64,000 bases of DNA from Semisulcospira habei (GCA_036245525.1 BTPG01000005.1:205804030-205868029), one strand, 5' to 3'; shown: positions 44,761-56,314, counted from the stretch's first letter. The notes: generated from the letters alone by a model not told the origin. Numbers and translations: made by a program.

Positions 44761-45811
44761 TTAACTCTTACCAGTTCGCTCTATTTGAGGCCAGTGAACA
44801 AAATGACTTTTAGCCTCACACATGACCAAGCAAAAATGCTGCTGAAAGCTCTTCTAGTGGTCAAAAGTTGGCTTATTATACATCATATTAAAGTGCATTG
44901 AGTCAGCTTTCAGTCAGGATAAGTAAAAAGTCTGTACTTAACGTAGTTTAGAAGTTGTTGTTTATTTAGCGACGAAGAAAAAATGGTGTCCGGTTTCCAA
45001 AAACCGTTTTCACGAAAGTCACTAAGAAGAAATTGTTTTTGTTTCTTGCCCCTTTGTTTAAAATGTGAATCCAGTGTGTGGACAAATCATTTCTACACAT
45101 TTTTGTGAAGTTTCAAGAAAATGTGTTTGAATTTCTAAGAGTTACGCAACATAATCTACACCGGTCAAGGGCAGGAAAAAGTGGGCGTGTCAACACCTGG
45201 CATGACTGAGACAACAAACATGTGCTTCTCTGAAAATCTCTGACTTGCTGAAAATATCACTGAGGCAATACACAGCAAGTAATAAAACTTGTTTATGTAC
45301 TTCATAAAGTTTCACGATTCTGAACCAGACAATAGGTAAACAAAGACTCACATGGATAGCACATGGTCAAACCAAAATAGAAAGTGTCACAATGACCTGC
45401 GATGGTTTTCTTTCGTTTTTTCCACATCGCTGGTGCTGGAATCATGTTCAGTGGCCTGGTTGCTGGAAGATTCCCCTTCAGTGAGATACTCTTCACTTTC
45501 GGACTCAGATGAACTCATTTTGACGGAATATTCGCAGAGAGAAATCGCAAGCAGTGAAAATAACGCAGTAGGGAAAGCAAGATGGTGGACGTAGTGACTC
45601 GATCGATAACAAAGGTCACGAACAAACTCAAAATTAATATTTTTTTCATTCTATCATATGAAAGTGACATTCTAATGTCAATAAGTTATTACAATAATAC
45701 TGAGAGTAAAAATTAATTGGTTTTAATTCAGTAAACACGATGGAATTTTCCATGGGCGTGGCTTCGTATGTATACATACGATGGCCAAGGGAGCGAACTG
45801 GTAAGAGTTAA
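44761..45811 (-). mobile_element. 1051-bp TTAA element inside the gypsy copy
   Basis: TTAA at 44761-44764 and 45808-45811, inverted ends CTCTTACCAGTTCGCTC / GAGCGAACTGGTAAGAG (perfect over 17 bp). A small acidic frame is inside (45387-45518). TTAA duplication and the acidic start suggest a piggyBac derivative (inference). Confidence 0.7.
45387..45518 (-). CDS. 43-codon acidic ORF, possible transposase N-terminal remnant
   Basis: ATG at 45518 opens MSSSESESEEYLTEGESSSN and continues with acidic/serine residues to a basic end (KTKENHRRSL) and TGA. piggyBac transposases commonly start with such a Ser/Asp/Glu run. No catalytic domain follows, so function is unknown. Confidence 0.35.
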   Translation of the reverse strand: MSSSESESEEYLTEGESSSNQATEHDSSTSDVEKTKENHRRSL

Positions 45812-46013
45812 ACAGTCCTGAGCGAAAGCATATCCCTTTAAAATGTCATGAAAACCAAAATGTTTATCTAAACTGTTCTGGACACAGAAATGTTCATTCA
45901 AACTGCTCTGCTCAGGTAGTCCGCTCCAAAGTTCTGTGAATACTTGATTAAACTAAAATCAATGTCAAAGTTCACTTCTGGACATCGTCAAATCATGGGG
46001 TACAGTACACAGT
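45812..46013. other. gypsy 3' non-coding stretch
   Basis: Between the TTAA element and the truncated pol frame; no frame recognised. Confidence 0.4.
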
Positions 46014-47935
46014 TCACACAGTTATTGGTCCTGGGTCAAAAACTGTCGGCCCACAGAAGGTACAAAAGTCCCCACACACCAAACTAGATCTCTCTGGTCT
46101 ATTCCCGATGACCACTTGTAATCTGGAATCTCTGTCGACTTCCGGGTCCGGCGTCTCCCCAACATTCTCTCTCAGTCCTTCACTCGTGCTGCGAAACAGA
46201 CGACACGACTCGTCGCGAACCGGATTGTCGGATGTTAGATTAACCTCGGGCTGGATGGTGTCTGTTATCCCTGGCTCAGGTGTAAACCGATGCTTGAACT
46301 CTTGAGTCAGGACGTTGAGTTCTTCTCGTTGAGTTTGGGTCAGATTCTGACCGAACTGGATGTCTTCTACCTCCTCCTTGTGTCGGAGTTCATTAAGGTC
46401 AAACAGGTTTTCGTCGTCTAGTCTTTCGTCATCAGCAAGACGCACCGATGCCGCCAGTTGTGTTTTGTCTTGACGACCTCTCTCAATATACTTCTTCAAC
46501 AGATTAGCATGGTAAGTCTTCACCTTGTTGTTGACCTTGACTCTGTAGTCATTGATGCTAACCACCGTGTCGACAACGTAGGGTCCCTTCCACTGCATCA
46601 GGAGCTTGTTGTCGGTAGGAAGAAGAACCAACACTTGGTCACCTGGCTGGAATCGTCGAGGTTTCGCCTTACGATCATAATAATGCTTCCCCTTGTTCTG
46701 CGCCTTCCCCAGTTCTTCTCGAGCCATCCTGAGGGTATCTTCCAGCTTCTCTCTCAGGTCGAAGACGTACTGGTAGCTGATCTTCACCTCAGGTGCGTCG
46801 ATATCCTTGGTCCACAGCTCTTGTGCATGGGCCCCCTTACAGTCCTACCGTACAGTAATTTAAAAGGGGAAAACCCTGTCGAATCCTGAGGAACTTCACG
46901 GTATGCGAAGAGCAAGGCATTGATATATCTATGCCACAACTTTGGCTGCTCAGCAAACAGTTTTTTCAGCATAGCCTTCAATGTTCCGTTAAACTTTTCA
47001 ACCAGCCCATTACACATGGGGTGATAAGGGGTGGTAGTAAGGTGTCGGATGCTCAATAGCCGGTTGACTTCCTCCATGCAGTCGGAGACGAACTGAGTTC
47101 CCAGGTCACTCAGGATCTCTTCAGGAATCCCCAAACGGCTGAATATGTCGACGAGCGCCTCTGCCACTGTTGGAGTGTCGATCTTCGTCAATGGTATGGC
47201 CTCAGGATAACGTGTAGCATAGTCCACCATAGTCAAAATATAGCGAAGACCATCTTCACTTGGAGGGGATATTGGCCCCACCAGGTCTACAGCTACCCGC
47301 TTGAAAGGCATATCGATCAGTGGCATTTTCTCTAGAGGAACTTTGGGCACCTTTCCCTTATAGATTGTCTTCTGGCATATGTCGCACGACCTGCAGAAAC
47401 GGGTGACGTCGCCTCCCATATCAGGCCAGTAAAGACGGCTCGGATTCTATCGAGCGTCTTGTTGATTCCCAAATGTCCTCCTAATATGGAATCATGTGCC
47501 AATTTCACCACCTGCATTCTCAAAGGTTCAGGAACTACTACTTGACGCACAGGTGTATCTCCATTGCTGTCGAATATCCGGTACAGGATATCTCTTCTCA
47601 TCTCGAAGGTTATCTCTTTTTCCCTTTCGCGTCACGGGCTCGGTCTGACCTCGGAACTTGTCAAGCGTGGGGTCGGCTCTCTGTAGCTCCACCAGCCTTT
47701 CCTTATTCACCACGGCTGCTTCCGTGTTGTCCGCCACTTTAAGAGGGATGGTCTGATGACTCTTCTTTGCTTGACTTCTCGTGGTAACAGCACATGTTTC
47801 CGGTCTCCACTCTGGATCTGGATCGTCTGCATTTCTGGCACCATCAATGTTTCCGATGATAAGATCGTAGACAGGGGTCTTTACGCACAACGCCTTCACC
47901 TCTCCTGTCAAGTATGGGGTGTCGACACTGGCCAA
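46014..47935 (-). pseudogene. gypsy pol remnant: protease end, integrase, RT N-terminus
   Basis: - strand segments, each shifted against the next: 47935-47528 (protease C-terminal half TPVYDLIIGNIDGARN and linker), 47601-47332 (H2C2-like GHLGINKTLDRIRAVF), 47419-46784 (HHCC cysteines CRSCDIC, then D in VDLVGPI, D in SDLGTQF, E in NGLVEKFN; 59 and 35 residues between) and 46787-46014 (integrase C-terminal domain GDQVLVLLPTDNKLLMQW, GPYVVDTV). After the integrase the frame gives the start of an RT (46346-46215: LTQTQREELNVLTQEFKHRF, VNLTSDNPVR) and breaks off. Frame changes near 47600, 47432 and 46828. The integrase triad is present but the reading frame is broken. Confidence 0.82.
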
Positions 47936-49424
47936 GGGGGATAATCCTTACAGTTCCGTCAGCCAAAATTAGGGTGGTCCACTCCTGTAGCTTCTGGTTT
48001 TCAGTTACTAGGTCCTCTCTCACGATGATGCAGCTACAACCAGTGTCTCTCAACACTCTCACTGATGCTTTGCCGACAAATCCTGTCACCACCGGCATAT
48101 TCGGCACTTCATTCTCAGGCAGCGCGATATTTGAGACTGGTAAGAATGTAGCCCCATCTCCTACTGGGATACGTCCATTCTTTCTGAAAGATTCAATCAT
48201 CTCTGGTGTCACTCGCGTTTCTCTAGACTCAAAGTCACTGGATGACGTCACATCATTAGCTAATACAGCAGCGGCTCTGTGTTGAGACGTAGTTGCTTCT
48301 GCCTGCTTTCCGCGATCTTGGTTGGATCTTCTGATGTCGCCTCGGGGAACATCTTTAGAAGGACACCGTATCGCTTTGTGACCTTTCTTTCCACAGAGAA
48401 AACACGTCAGGCTCTCCATCGGCTTGTATTTCGGGGTGTGTCTGACATTGTGAATTTCCTCTGCTGGTGCAGACACACGCTGCGGCTTACTGGACCAGAA
48501 CTTCATGTTGTGGGCGTCAAGGTATCTTTGAGCGAAGTCGCCCAGGGCCTTTAGAGGCTGGTCTTTTTGCTCTCTGAGGTGGGCGGCCAGGTCCTTAGAA
48601 CATTCGTTGAGGTCTTTGATGATGAGGTCACACAAGCCCTGGTACTCTTTGTTTAAACCAGCCAGCTCTATCCATTTCTTCAGGTAGCTCCTGATTCTCT
48701 CAATGAATAGGCCGGGTGTTTCTCCTTCTTCAGGCTTGCAGTACCGAAATCGTTGCCTGTAACCCTCTTCAGTGAAGTCATACTGTCTCAGCAGGGCGGC
48801 TTTCAACTGTGTATAATCTTCGGCTTCTTCTCTTGGCAAACGGGTATAGAATTCAAGCGCTTTGCCAGTTAGAAGTGCACTCAGTTTGATAGCCCAAGCC
48901 TCTTGTTTCCAATTCCTGCGAAGCGCTCGAATCGTTCTAGGTAAGCGTCCATCTTATCTCAGTTCTCAACGAAAGGTGGAAGCTTTGGCGCACGGACTGT
49001 TTGCTCTCTGCTGGCTAAGGCTGTTGCTTCAGAAGCTCTCTGGCTCTGCGCCTCATTCTCCATCTGCTTTAAATGAATTTCGTGTTGTCGCTGCCTCTCC
49101 GCCTCTTCTCGCTGTTTCTCTGCCTCTTCTCGCTGTTTCTCTGCCTCTTCTGCTTGAATTTCGAGTTTCCTGATTTCACGTTCCTTAACTCTTTCTTCTC
49201 TCTCCCATCTCTCTTTTTCTTCTCTCTCTCGTCTCTTTTCCTCTCTCTCTCTCTCTCCTCTCTCTCTCTCCTGAGTCTTTCTTTTTCTTCTCTCTCTCTC
49301 GTTTCTTTTCTTCTTTCTCCAATCTCTCCATCTCTCTCTCCTTTACAAACTCAAAGAGTTGAGCTCCTTCGAGTCCACGTTCCTTTCCAATTTTCAGGAA
49401 TGTCTCCATTTCCGATGTCGCCAT
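47844..49424 (-). pseudogene. gypsy gag-protease remnant
   Basis: - strand start ATG at 49424 (MATSEMETFLKIGKERGLEG) followed by a highly charged E/R/K segment encoded by a GA-rich tract (49330-49140). Next comes a SCAN-like capsid part (DKMDAYLERFERF, WAIKLSALLTGKALEFYTRL), a CCHC zinc knuckle CFLCGKKGHKAIRC (about 48404-48363) and the retropepsin motif RDTGCS (about 48050). Breaks: a frame change in the charged region near 49185, TGA near 48960, a frame change near 48917 and one near 47935. Gag packages the RNA; the protease would cut the polyprotein. Confidence 0.82.
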
Positions 49425-49489
49425 CTCTGCTTTTCACTGCTGGCTGTTTTCTCCTGCTACCCTTTCCACTGAATCAACTGAAGAGGTCC

Positions 49490-49506
49490 CGTCGGAGGTG
49501 CCAAAA
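49490..49506 (-). other. primer binding site
   Basis: TGGCACCTCCGACGGG on the - strand, two bases inside the 5' LTR, complementary to a tRNA 3' end (starts TGG for CCA). I do not assign the tRNA. Confidence 0.6.
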
Positions 49507-50405
49507 TGTTATGTGGTAGAATCGTAGTCGTAGTATAATAACCACATCAGATGCACACAGGTAAGGTTCTTTTCAAATAAACCTCATTCAGCTGCAATCC
49601 GTCACACGTGGCTTAAGGATGTAGACAATACTGGAGTAACAGTTCCAACAATATTTTAATTCAGCGATGCGATATCCACATAGTGCAATTCCAAATGCAC
49701 AAACTGATACAAAGTCTCTTCTGCAATGTCCACACTGGCAACTCAAAACTTCTCATATGCAGCGTCTCACACAATGTACACCCTCTACGGGCCACGTACC
49801 TACGATAAACTGCGTCCCTCTACACTGACAATTGCAAGACAATGTACACACGTGCTTTCCTAGCACCAGCGTTATATAGCAAAACACCTTCCAGAACAAT
49901 CCAAGAAAATCATTCAACGCAACCAATCAAAATAATCTACGTAACCGGAACTCCAAAAAATATTAACACAAAACGACCATTCCAGAGAACTACAATAGGC
50001 TACCCAAATATGGCTGCTCACTTCAGCTCCGAATCCTTAGTAAAATGACATCTCACAAAAGTATGGCAAACTAGTCGGAAAATTCGAGAACATTTACGAT
50101 CCTTCATAACACACACCCAAAAAAAACGGCTGACGGCTTCACGCGCACAGTAAACAAATTGTTGCGAAGTGTCGCTAATTTACCGACGTCACACATACGA
50201 GGACACTAGACAGTGCGACCTTTCTAGAACATTCTGAACTAAACTTAACGTATAAATGAAGTGAACTCCGCTCTGCGCGACCAAAAGAAAATCTTACTAA
50301 AAAGGTACGTGAATCATAACCATGATAGCTCAAATAAATATCAGATCGTTTCCTACGATTAACACATGCATACTCTCACAGGATAACACAACCACAATCG
50401 TAACA
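49507..50405 (-). repeat. 5' LTR of the gypsy element (899 bp)
   Basis: TGTTA...TAACA ends and strong identity to the other LTR. The AATAG duplication follows at 50406. Confidence 0.92.
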
Positions 50406-50511
50406 AATAGAAAGGACAGTCACAACACATATTATTTTGGTACCCTCTAACTATGATACCCGATCCATCTTCATTCGTTAAGTACAGAATTCTAAATCAT
50501 CTCTCCTGTAG

Positions 50512-50718
50512 GTCTGTTCAGCAAGGTTATCATATGGAGAGTGGCTCTGCGCTCAGCCCTGGGCAGTGGCGTATAGCACGGACAAAACCCGCCCTGGTGA
50601 TTGGGCCTTGATACTTGGCAATATGTTTGGATGTTCCGAGAACACTACCACCAATCTCGTCAGCTGTCTTATGCCCATACCGGTCGAGAAACTGCTCACA
50701 GCTTCAGCAGACCTCACG
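50512..50718 (+). pseudogene. carboxylesterase/cholinesterase-like next exon, two frame breaks
   Basis: Acceptor CTCTCCTGTAG and donor ACG|GTAAGT delimit 207 nt. The expected phase 1 start gives GLFSKVI. Two extra bases in ATCATATGGAG shift to MESGSALS. One missing base in AGCCCTGGG shifts again to WAVAYSTDKTRPGDWALIL and on to CSENTTTNLVSCLMPIPVEK and LLTASADLT. Block order (GESAG, then FSKVIMESGSA) is that of type-B carboxylesterases, linking it to 38097-38285. Either the gene is dead or the assembly has two local errors. Codons outside the indels look constrained. Confidence 0.75.
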
Positions 50719-50769
50719 GTAAGTTTTATATGACCCCAACTTGACAGCGAAGGGCTAACAACACCTATG

Positions 50770-50835
50770 ACAAGAGGCATAGATCCTCATAAGCCCCCGC
50801 ATTCGCGGGGGCTCATGTGGATCTATGCCTCTTGT
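50770..50835. repeat. hairpin family 3 copy
   Basis: ACAAGAGGCATAGATCC and GGATCTATGCCTCTTGT are perfect complements, with an inner GCCCCCGC/GCGGGGGC pair; about 50 bp after the esterase donor. Confidence 0.8.
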
Positions 50836-51187
50836 AACCTCATGCACTGACATCCGTATTCATGCAGACGCCGGGTAGTGAATCTGAGGTAGTTTTCAAG
50901 ACGTCATTTGTTGATGCTAGCGGTGAAGGGGTTTAGAGGGATCGATCTTTTTCTGCAAAGAAATACCCAGCCAGAAAAGAAACGCGCTTAGAAAGGACAA
51001 GGGCGCTATAGTTTAATAAAGCTTTGTGTTATAATCCTTTTTTAAAAAAATAGACATGCACACAGAAATACAATGAGCTACTTGTCCTATTCAGGCAAGG
51101 GATGAAACTCTTGTTTTGTGTCTTATGTGTTTAGTGTCTGTCCTTCCATGACCTCTTCCATGATCACTTTTCTATCTCGTCACCGTG

Positions 51188-51603
51188 CAGGGGTGGATCA
51201 GTTGCCTAGAAATGGGTGGGGGGGGGATAAGGGGGTCCAACTTTTTGTTTGGGACCTTGAACAAGACGCAAAAGGCCTCTCCGACTTGCATCCATCGACC
51301 GAAAAATCAAACAACGGGGGCGGGAGTTGGGGAGGGGGGGGGGAGGGAGAGAGAGAGAAAAGGCGCGCGTGTGTGAAGACTCTCACCACTTGCCAAAATA
51401 TCAAACAGGGGGGCAGGGGGGCGTAATCGTGTATGTCTTGGAATTCACCTAACAAAAATCAAACAGGAGGGAGTGGGGGTGGTGGGTCCAAACACTGCAA
51501 AAAGGGACTTTGTTGTAACATTTTTAAAAAATTTGGGTCGTGGAGGTGTTGGGTGGGTCCGGAACACCTAGGAGTCCCCCCCCCCCCCCCCGATCCGCCC
51601 CTG
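51188..51603. mobile_element. hAT-like MITE
   Basis: CAGGGGTGGATC at the left and GATCCGCCCCTG at the right are inverted ends, with CCGTG directly outside both (51183-51187 and 51604-51608). The inside has poly-G and poly-C runs. The usual hAT duplication is 8 bp and only 5 match. Confidence 0.55.
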
Positions 51604-51681
51604 CCGTGATTGTTCCAAAAGCTGCATATCTTCCTTCTTTTTCTTCCATAACTAATATGCAAAAATTGATGGATGGTGACT

Positions 51682-52181
51682 NNNNNNNNNNNNNNNNNNN
51701 NNNNNNNNNNNNNNNNNNNNNNNNNNNNNNNNNNNNNNNNNNNNNNNNNNNNNNNNNNNNNNNNNNNNNNNNNNNNNNNNNNNNNNNNNNNNNNNNNNNN
51801 NNNNNNNNNNNNNNNNNNNNNNNNNNNNNNNNNNNNNNNNNNNNNNNNNNNNNNNNNNNNNNNNNNNNNNNNNNNNNNNNNNNNNNNNNNNNNNNNNNNN
51901 NNNNNNNNNNNNNNNNNNNNNNNNNNNNNNNNNNNNNNNNNNNNNNNNNNNNNNNNNNNNNNNNNNNNNNNNNNNNNNNNNNNNNNNNNNNNNNNNNNNN
52001 NNNNNNNNNNNNNNNNNNNNNNNNNNNNNNNNNNNNNNNNNNNNNNNNNNNNNNNNNNNNNNNNNNNNNNNNNNNNNNNNNNNNNNNNNNNNNNNNNNNN
52101 NNNNNNNNNNNNNNNNNNNNNNNNNNNNNNNNNNNNNNNNNNNNNNNNNNNNNNNNNNNNNNNNNNNNNNNNNNNNNNNNN
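51682..52181. other. assembly gap, 500 N
   Basis: Second placeholder of exactly 500 N. Open frames spanning it are artefacts. Confidence 0.99.
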
Positions 52182-53340
52182 CCAGGTGCTGGATGGCCTT
52201 TTCGGTGTAATGTTGAACAGCACTGTGATCATGATTCAAAGCGTTGCAAACAAAGATCAGAGCATGCCGTACAAGTTCATTTTTGTCATTTCTGTAAAAG
52301 GCTGGTTAAAGCAAAGTAAAATCAGTCCGTCCAGATGAGTAAAGTCGGTCAGTCAAGTGCACAAGCCGTCCGTCTTTGACCCTAACGTTGGTTATCAATT
52401 GGCATTCACTGAGACATCACCGTTTATTTCTAGATAACAAAAACTGAAGTCCGAAATCCACCCATCTCTGAACACGGAACCTTGACGGAAGCATTGATTA
52501 TTCTCAAATAAACCATCCTAACCAGCCCAACAACAACAAAAACTGGATCATTGACTTACCTCAAGCTCTCTCACGCGGTCGTTATCACTGGTCGTTACCA
52601 GACGGACAGAAAAAAATCGTAAATTCACAAAAGGTAACCGAGAAACTGCCAAAAGCACATGTGCTGTTTGAACATGTAAATGAGTGGAAGTGACGTGAAC
52701 GATGCTAATACGTCATGCGGTCTAAAACTAGCTATCGCCATCGCGAGAAAAGTCTAGGCCGGTCATTACGATCTGCGAACGGACAAGCATACCGATGGAC
52801 TGAAAGTTGAATTTTTCGGTTGTGATGGACATATAGCTTCGATATTTCGCCTTTTATGATCAATATTTAGTTTTTTCTTTGTTTTTTAGTACTGTGATCG
52901 AGTAAGAATCCAGCTAAAGACTGCCACTTTTCTACTTTCTGTTTCAAGGGAGTAACAAAAATCGCAGACGGACAGTCAGCTTAGAGGCGATCATTTTTCG
53001 AGTTCTAAATTTCAGCGAAAGCAGCTTAATTCTAAACCGTAAATGCTTCTTACACAATCCTCCCTATTTATAATTTAGTTTTTGAATAATATTACTGTAA
53101 AATTCAAACTGTGAATTGCTTCAAAGGAAATGAAAGTGACGGTGTAGTGAAAAGAGGAAATGGGGTCCCTCTGGATCGTAACGACCACAGGCGATGATAT
53201 CGGTCATTCAAAGACACTTTTTGCTAAAACCTAACAAACTTGTGTATTTTGTATCTTTATTACACCACATTCAATACAATAACAAAATGTAGTAACATGA
53301 TGTTGTACAAGCAAAAATATTCAGTACCAATGTTTCAGTT
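52182..53340. other. no gene or repeat recognised
   Basis: AT-rich sequence without convincing frames, splice-bounded exons or palindromes. Further esterase exons were looked for and not found. Confidence 0.4.
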
Positions 53341-53341
53341 T

Positions 53342-55990
53342 GTCTTCAGACCCAAATAACGTGCCAGAAACATGTCCCGTCTATCCTCAACACAACGTGA
53401 CTTACTGAATACACGCAGCGCTTTCCGCTCGTGTCTCTTTTCAGGTCACGACAGTCATTGTCGAACCACACTGAGCCTGCACAGCGAGATGGACCGCCTA
53501 CACAAACCTGTGTTTTCATACAATCTGCACAATAGTAGAGATACTCCGTGAAACATTTAATGGCTATGTCTGCAGACAGATCAATGGTATGATAAGCCTC
53601 ATCAAGCATCCTCTGATCCTCGTCAGAATTCTGTCTGTGAATTTCTGTCGCAACTCCGGATTCTAGATATATTTAAAAACAAACTGCTCTTCAAATAGCT
53701 CATCGGATGCTTGACAATGGCATAACATCTGCAGTACCAAAGGCATGTGGGGCGATTCCACTCGATGTACAATTTCTACTGTACACTGTGGCACAATATC
53801 ATAGCTACACAGAAAGTAGTCCACCACACTGTTACCATGAGGAGATACGTAAGTAAATGTACCTGAGCTGCTATCACTGTCCCCATTTAACACCCACAGG
53901 AACACATTTCTATTAATAGGCGTCCAAAATGGTTACTTACCACATCATCAGAGTTTCTAAAATTATCATCCACCTGGTCAATCCCTATCACACCATCAAT
54001 ATTGTCATCGTCCGCTTTGTTTATCACACCATCAATATTGTCATCGTCCGCTTTGTTTATCACACCATCAATATTGTCATCGTCCGCTTTGTTTTGCCAC
54101 AACACAGTACGTGCATTTAAGTCACCACAGACTAAAATGTGACAGTTATTTTCCTTCTCTTGCATATAATCGAGAATCAACTGTTCGAGCAACGGGATTT
54201 TACTATTTACAGTTTTCTTTGTAGTAAGGTGATAACGAGGGAGGTACATATAAACACACAAAAAAATCACATCTTGCATTAATCCCACTATAGTTCCTGC
54301 TATTTTCACCACTATGGTATTGTCAATACTAGTGTCTATCCTTGTCACGTAACGTGCTATACTTTACTTCACAAGAAAAACCACTCCACCGGATCCCTTA
54401 CCTAGTTTCGACAGTTTGTTGACTGGGGCGTGGAAAACAATAAAGTCATGAAAGGAAATGGAGAAATCAAACGACAAACTGTTGGATGTTTCTGTCAGGC
54501 AAGAAAAGTCAAAAGAAGTCAGTAATAAAGTTGACGAAATCTGGCTCACTTAACGTCTGCACGAGACCGTCCACATTCCAACACAGGAACCTGGCAGTTT
54601 CCTGACGGACAGCATCGCCAGGGCCGGTTGGGGCCACACCGCTAGCCACTCCCCGTGGGACTCCTCTCACCATGACCCCGACCCCAACCACGTCTCGATG
54701 TTCCAGACCGGGTCTCGTAGGGTGCTCGCTGGAACATGTCGGTAACACGGGGCTGGCACCTGTAACGCAACTGGTCACGACTGCCTGGACCCCCTGCTGC
54801 GCCAGCCGGCTGGCTGTGTGTAGTGGACGCATAATAGGTCGCGTCACGTGCCTGGCGTGCAGAAACCCGAACAGCTGACAGGGAAGTCCTCGGTGTTTCC
54901 CTGTGTTTACGGGAAATCCTCACAGGACAGCGTAAAGGCGGTGGTCGGCGGAGACCCGTATCTTCTGTATCCCCCTTGCTGTCGCCGTTGCTGTAGTCAC
55001 CACCCGACGCCTGCTGTTGCGGATGCTGGAGGTCGTCACAGACGCTGGTGTGTACAGGCGCCGTGGGGTGACCAGTACCTTTGGGGCCGCTCGCGGGGGT
55101 GCGTCGATCTTGTGTGTAGACGGCCATTCTTGTAGTAGGCGAACCTTCCTAGTTTCGTCAGGTCGATCGCTGCCCTCTGTCGCCTGGTCAGATCAGCTGC
55201 CATTTTGATGCCGCTGTCCCTGAGACTGGCCTTGAGGCGCTTGTCCTGCACCACCGACATCTTGTCCTCCCCCTCCCCCCCCCCCCCCACCCCAGCGGCT
55301 GAAGCGCACAATAAGAGCCCGGGGGTGGGGGTGCTTGGCGTTCTCCTTACAGCGACCCAACCTGTGGGCCCTCTCCACGTCGTCGGTAGACCACGTCTGG
55401 CTCTCAGTGCCGCTGTGCTAACACTATTATCTGAGCGGCACAGTCGGCGTAGTCCTCACTAGCAGAGTCACGTATGCCGATAAACTTAAAGTTGTTTCTG
55501 CGGGAAAATGTTCTAGATTGTCAATTTCATTCTCCAGTTCATGGATGCGCTTGTTTATTGCCGAGTCCCACTCTGCTAACTTTCCAATATCAGCTGTGTC
55601 TCGCTAGCTTATCTCTCATGTCTTTCATGTCACCGTGTAACTGGGAGGTTTTCTCTTCAATGCGTCCATGGTCGGCGTCTATTATCTGTGTCAGCCTCTC
55701 AAAGTTGTCCCCTTGCGCTTTCATCTGGTCCTCAATTTTCTTCTCCATTTTGTCCATAAACGCCGCGAGTTGGTCTTCTGTTACCGGACCCGGGTTGGAT
55801 TTAAAGTCGCCACATCTTTCGAGCAACGGCACGAAGAAAAGTAGCACAACAACACGCATGGCTTTGCTGTGTAGTGTGAGTCCCTTCACACGGCGTGCTG
55901 CTTTGTCTGCGTTTCTCCTCAAAATCCACATTAAAACCGGGCAAAAAAGCCCAATTTTCACACGTAGTTCTTCAGCCCCCGCTGGCATTC
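53342..55990 (-). mobile_element. LINE 5' part: ORF1 and endonuclease, RT missing
   Basis: - strand, from 55988: ORF1 (MPAGAEELRVKIGLFCPV, then GDFKSNPGP, then a coiled-coil stretch MDKMEKKIEDQMKAQGD and LTQIIDADHGRIEEKTSQL). A shifted frame follows with ERAHRLGRCKENAKHPHPRA and IVRFSRW, as in LINE ORF1 RNA-binding proteins (55378-55193), and RDSGIKMAADLTRRQRAAID (55220-55150). ORF2 endonuclease: RFLCWNVDGLVQTL (about 54600), LVCGDLNARTVLW (about 54130) and SPHGNSVVDYFLCS (about 53830). The end near 53342 has no RT. Stops and shifts occur between segments. Confidence 0.7.
53986..54090. repeat. 36-bp repeat, three in-frame copies in the endonuclease
   Basis: ACACCATCAATATTGTCATC plus GTCCGCTTTGTTTATC is repeated exactly, encoding KADDDNIDGVIN three times on the - strand directly after DLNARTVLWQN. 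Confidence 0.9.
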
Positions 55991-56172
55991 TGGTCTTTGT
56001 CTCTCACATGATGATTAATGATGGATTAATTAGGGAAAACGTACATTTTCGTCAGAAGATCATCCGAATTTAGCGTCCTTTCTCAATCGTGACTAGTGGT
56101 CACCTCGTATGTATTATGTATTGCGAGATCAGGTTTACAGCTGCAACTTCCATTCACAAATGAAGCGACATT

Positions 56173-56232
56173 AGTTCTCATAAGCCCGTGCAGCAGCCGC
56201 AAGGGTTTATGAGAATCTATGCCTCTCGCAGA
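56173..56232. repeat. hairpin family 3 copy, degenerate
   Basis: TAGTTCTCATAAGCCC pairs with GGGTTTATGAGAATCTATGC. Confidence 0.6.
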
Positions 56233-56314
56233 CGATTTAATTTACTTCCTGAAACAGAGCAGGCAGAGGGCCAAGTTTATAAGCCATCACGTACTCTCCG
56301 TTCCTCCTCCTTGA

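Larger units (their letters stand above)
43748..50410 (-). mobile_element. Ty3/gypsy LTR retrotransposon, Gmr1-like gene order, RT deleted
   Basis: Both LTRs (43753-44638 and 49507-50405) start TGTTA and end TAACA, flanked by the 5-bp duplication AATAG (43748-43752 and 50406-50410). Read on the - strand: primer binding site TGGCACCTCCGACGGG beside the 5' LTR, gag with SCAN-like capsid and a CCHC knuckle, protease, then integrase directly, and after it only the first part of RT. The polypurine tract AAAGAGGGGGG is at 44641-44652. Gypsy elements normally have RT before integrase. The reversed order is known from the Gmr1 group. Frameshifts, one stop and the missing RT-RNase H make it non-autonomous. 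A 1.05-kb TTAA element is inserted near its 3' end. Confidence 0.85.

Noticed and set aside
48862..49519. + strand Ser/Leu-rich frames of 103 and 148 codons
   Set aside because: Antisense of the charged gag segment; the GA-rich tract produces SLSL runs on the other strand.
51459..52338. Open frames of about 200-260 codons across 51682-52181
   Set aside because: Again caused by 500 N of gap read as unknown residues.
53986..54090. CRISPR-like array (three identical 36-bp units)
   Set aside because: Units are contiguous without spacers, in frame within a LINE endonuclease, in a eukaryotic genome.
55474..56073. + strand 199-codon frame
   Set aside because: Antisense shadow of LINE ORF1; the - strand carries the recognisable coiled-coil and NPGP motifs.
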